This document shows positions 62,253-64,000 of a stretch of DNA of 64,000 bases, piece after piece. Made by a program: the position numbers and the translations under genes. Within the stretch, counting starts at the first letter, position 1; the number at the start of each line of letters is the position of its first letter. The notes beneath the pieces were generated by a model. That model ran no database searches and was not told the DNA's origin. It saw nothing but the letters and a program-made list of their open reading frames with translations. Source of the stretch: Serripes groenlandicus (Eukaryota > Mollusca > Bivalvia > Cardiida > Cardiidae); the NCBI GenBank assembly GCA_031761405.1, contig JASEVX010000008.1, positions 38,997,800 through 39,061,799 of the forward strand, written 5' to 3'.

Positions 62253-62394
62253 TTCGTGGCCACATGTTAACGGTGTACATGAATTCGTGTTCTTCCTCAT
62301 ATTTTCCCCAAGATAATAGAAGGAATGCGTTCGGTTAAAGATTACGTTAGTTAGTGGTAGAAAATCCAACACATCAAATTAAAGCTACTTCGCA

Positions 62395-62563
62395 ATGTGT
62401 TGATTCACTATCGCTCATGATGAACAATTTCTCCATTTGCCACAATTACTTCCACTCTAGTCAATAATCATGTGCTATCATTATTAGAGATTTTCTATAT
62501 TTTGGACTTGATCATTTTATAACTGTCTGCTGTTTATGTGTTGTATGCGGAAAAGGGGTTTAA
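62395..62563. mobile_element. FB-A foldback element, right half
   Basis: GAACAATTTCTCCATTTGCC to AACTGTCTGCTG and GTATGCGGAAAAGGGGTTTAA. Its terminal TTAA is shared with the next FB-A. Confidence 0.65.
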
Positions 62564-62766
62564 TCCTTTCCCTCATACGACAATTCTGCAGTAGACGACT
62601 TTGAACATCTCTATAATGAATGGATAACCTATGACTAAAACTGGAAAACATTGTGTCAAAAGGAGAAATTAATCGTTTTGAGCAATTTCTTCTTTTGTCA
62701 CTATATTTTCAAAAAGCCGTCTGCTGCAGAGGCGTCAGAAAGCGTCTACATGAGGGAAAGGGTTAA
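62560..62766. mobile_element. FB-A foldback element
   Basis: TTAATCCTTTCCCTCATACG and ACATGAGGGAAAGGGTTAA. About 25 bp are missing from the left half. It directly abuts the previous copy. Confidence 0.85.
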
Positions 62767-62904
62767 GTCATCGGCAGCGTATGTTACGCAAATGTCAAAG
62801 GTCGGGTAAATAATGTCGAGTAATACCGGTGTTCATAATCTAAGAGTGGAACGTTTGTTGTGTGGTGATATTTCGTGCGAGTAGGTTGACGATATTTCCG
62901 AGTT

Positions 62905-63005
62905 TCAAATACGAGGGCGTGTTGCATGTTCAAACATCTGTATTTGACCCTCTAACCCTATGTTGTGGGGTACTCAAAGGCATCGCCTCATTGAGAATCT
63001 ACATC
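62905..63005. repeat. FB-L foldback fragment
   Basis: GAGGGCGTGTTGCATGTTCA, TTTGACCCTCTAACCCTATG and GTTGTGGGGTACTCAAAGGC match the left half of FB-L. The inverse half is missing. Confidence 0.6.
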
Positions 63006-63294
63006 ATGGAGTTTGGTTGGACGATAAAAGAGATATGTTTGGGGATAAGAGCTGTATATATATACTCCTCCTTATCCGGACCTCTGGTTACTGTCTGTAA
63101 TCTAATCTTTGTCGTTTTATTTATAGTACTGCTATCTTATTACTGACGTTTTATGTTTTGTACTGATATATTGTTTCTGTCGTTTTATGTATCGTACTAT
63201 TATCTTGCTCGTGCAAAACAGCAGTACAGATTGCATGCATGTATATTTTTGCACATATTAATATAACTGTTGGTTACCAATGAACATTCAAATC
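63006..63294. other. Unassigned 3' flank
   Basis: No gene or repeat recognised; AT-rich. Confidence 0.4.
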
Positions 63295-63770
63295 CCCGGC
63301 CTGGTCATATTAAATGGTAGGAATGGCTGCCCTCCGTATCGGTCCGGAGTTTGGGGTAAGCATTGCGACTGACTTGCTGGTGTCAGGATAAATGGATGAG
63401 TAGTGCTGATAACTTACCAAGTAAACGCCGTGATGTACATTGCGACTGACTTGCTGGTGTCAGGATAAATGGATCAGTAGTGCTGGTAACTTACCAAGTA
63501 AACGCCGTGATGTACATTACGACTGACTTGCTGGTGTCAGGATAAATGGATCAGTAGTGCTGGTAACTTACCAAGTAAACGCCGTGATGTACATTGCGAC
63601 TGACTTGCTGGTGTCAGGATAAATGGATCAGTAGTGCTGGTAACTTACCAAGTAAACGCCGTGATGTACATTACGACTGCCTGGCTGGTGTCAGGATAAA
63701 TGGAACAGTAGTGCTGGTAACTTACCAAGTAAACGCCGTGATATAAGAGAAAACTAAATAATTTATCAAT
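63295..63770 (+). mobile_element. S2 SINE with the 3' body repeated five times
   Basis: The copy begins near the B-box (CAAATCCCCGGCCTGGTCAT). From 63360 a 77-bp unit (GCGACTGACTTGCTGGTGTC, AGGATAAATGGATCAGTAGT, GCTGGTAACTTACCAAGTAA, ACGCCGTGATGTACATT) occurs five times in tandem. It ends with ATAAGAGAAAACTAAATAATT and a CAATCAACCAATG tail. Confidence 0.92.
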
Positions 63771-64000
63771 CAACCAATGAAATTGAACTTCCGCACAATC
63801 CTTACTTGTGTAGACGAACCTTTAGCTGGTATTGGATAAAAAACAAACACTAGTCCTGATCCAAATGGTTTATTAACAAAATCATACGAGTTATTCTTTT
63901 CTGTTTCGTTGTTGTCGTTGTTGTTTTGTTTTGTTTTGTTGTGTTCAATGGTTATGATCAAACAGTGATAAATCAGTATCTGACTGTAAGGTTTTACATA
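63771..64000. other. Unassigned DNA at the window edge
   Basis: A GTTGTTTTGTTTTGTTTTG tract is at about 63.91-63.94 kb. No gene is recognised. Confidence 0.45.

Noticed and set aside
1..64000. A new defence or biosynthetic gene system
   Set aside because: I looked on both strands for operons, toxin-like pairs, polymerases, integrases and clustered exons. Apart from the SLC16 gene and LINE tails, nothing coding could be supported.

Overview
The window is animal nuclear DNA, most probably from a bivalve mollusc. It is AT-rich and intron-bearing. It is packed with short non-autonomous transposons, tRNA-derived SINEs ending in CAATCAATCA tails, and the long dispersed repeats ending in 'GGCCCTCTTGTTTT' that are typical of bivalve genomes. 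No bacterial, viral or organellar gene is visible. The species cannot be named from the sequence alone.

One host gene is clear. It is a plus-strand member of the SLC16 monocarboxylate-transporter family, with six coding exons (40328-40646, 52259-52402, 54776-55396, 58303-58809, 59744-59869, 61330-61514). All five introns are GT-AG and phase 1, and the joined reading frame is 1902 nt (633 residues plus stop). A 5'-UTR acceptor lies at 40267/40268, so at least one more non-coding exon must lie upstream; I could not locate it. A polyadenylation signal follows at 61728. The introns are full of repeats. Several sit against splice sites: a triplicated acceptor before exon 2, a TTC microsatellite before exon 3, and a foldback element ending 23 nt before exon 4.

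Region 1-40 kb has no recognisable host gene. It is a mosaic of foldback elements (families named here FB-A to FB-I and FB-L), four SINE families (S1-S4), long 'pearl-like' repeats (P1-P7), microsatellites and LINE tails. A 2.2-kb tandem array of 52-bp units at 36.4-38.7 kb grew out of the right end of an FB-D element. Region 40-61.5 kb is the transporter gene with the same repeats in its introns. Region 61.5-64 kb is 3' flank, again repeats, including a SINE whose body is tandemly repeated five times.

The most interesting non-genic signal is a shared design in three foldback families with unrelated ends (FB-A, FB-D, FB-E). Each carries a central hairpin whose apex reads GCTCGTT-(AC/CT)-GAGC or close to it, and in FB-A the apex varies in a pairing-preserving way. 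A second is FB-H, an inverted repeat carrying nine copies of the palindrome TTGTGGCCACAA at about 21-bp spacing. Repeat names are local labels; assignments to published families need a database search.
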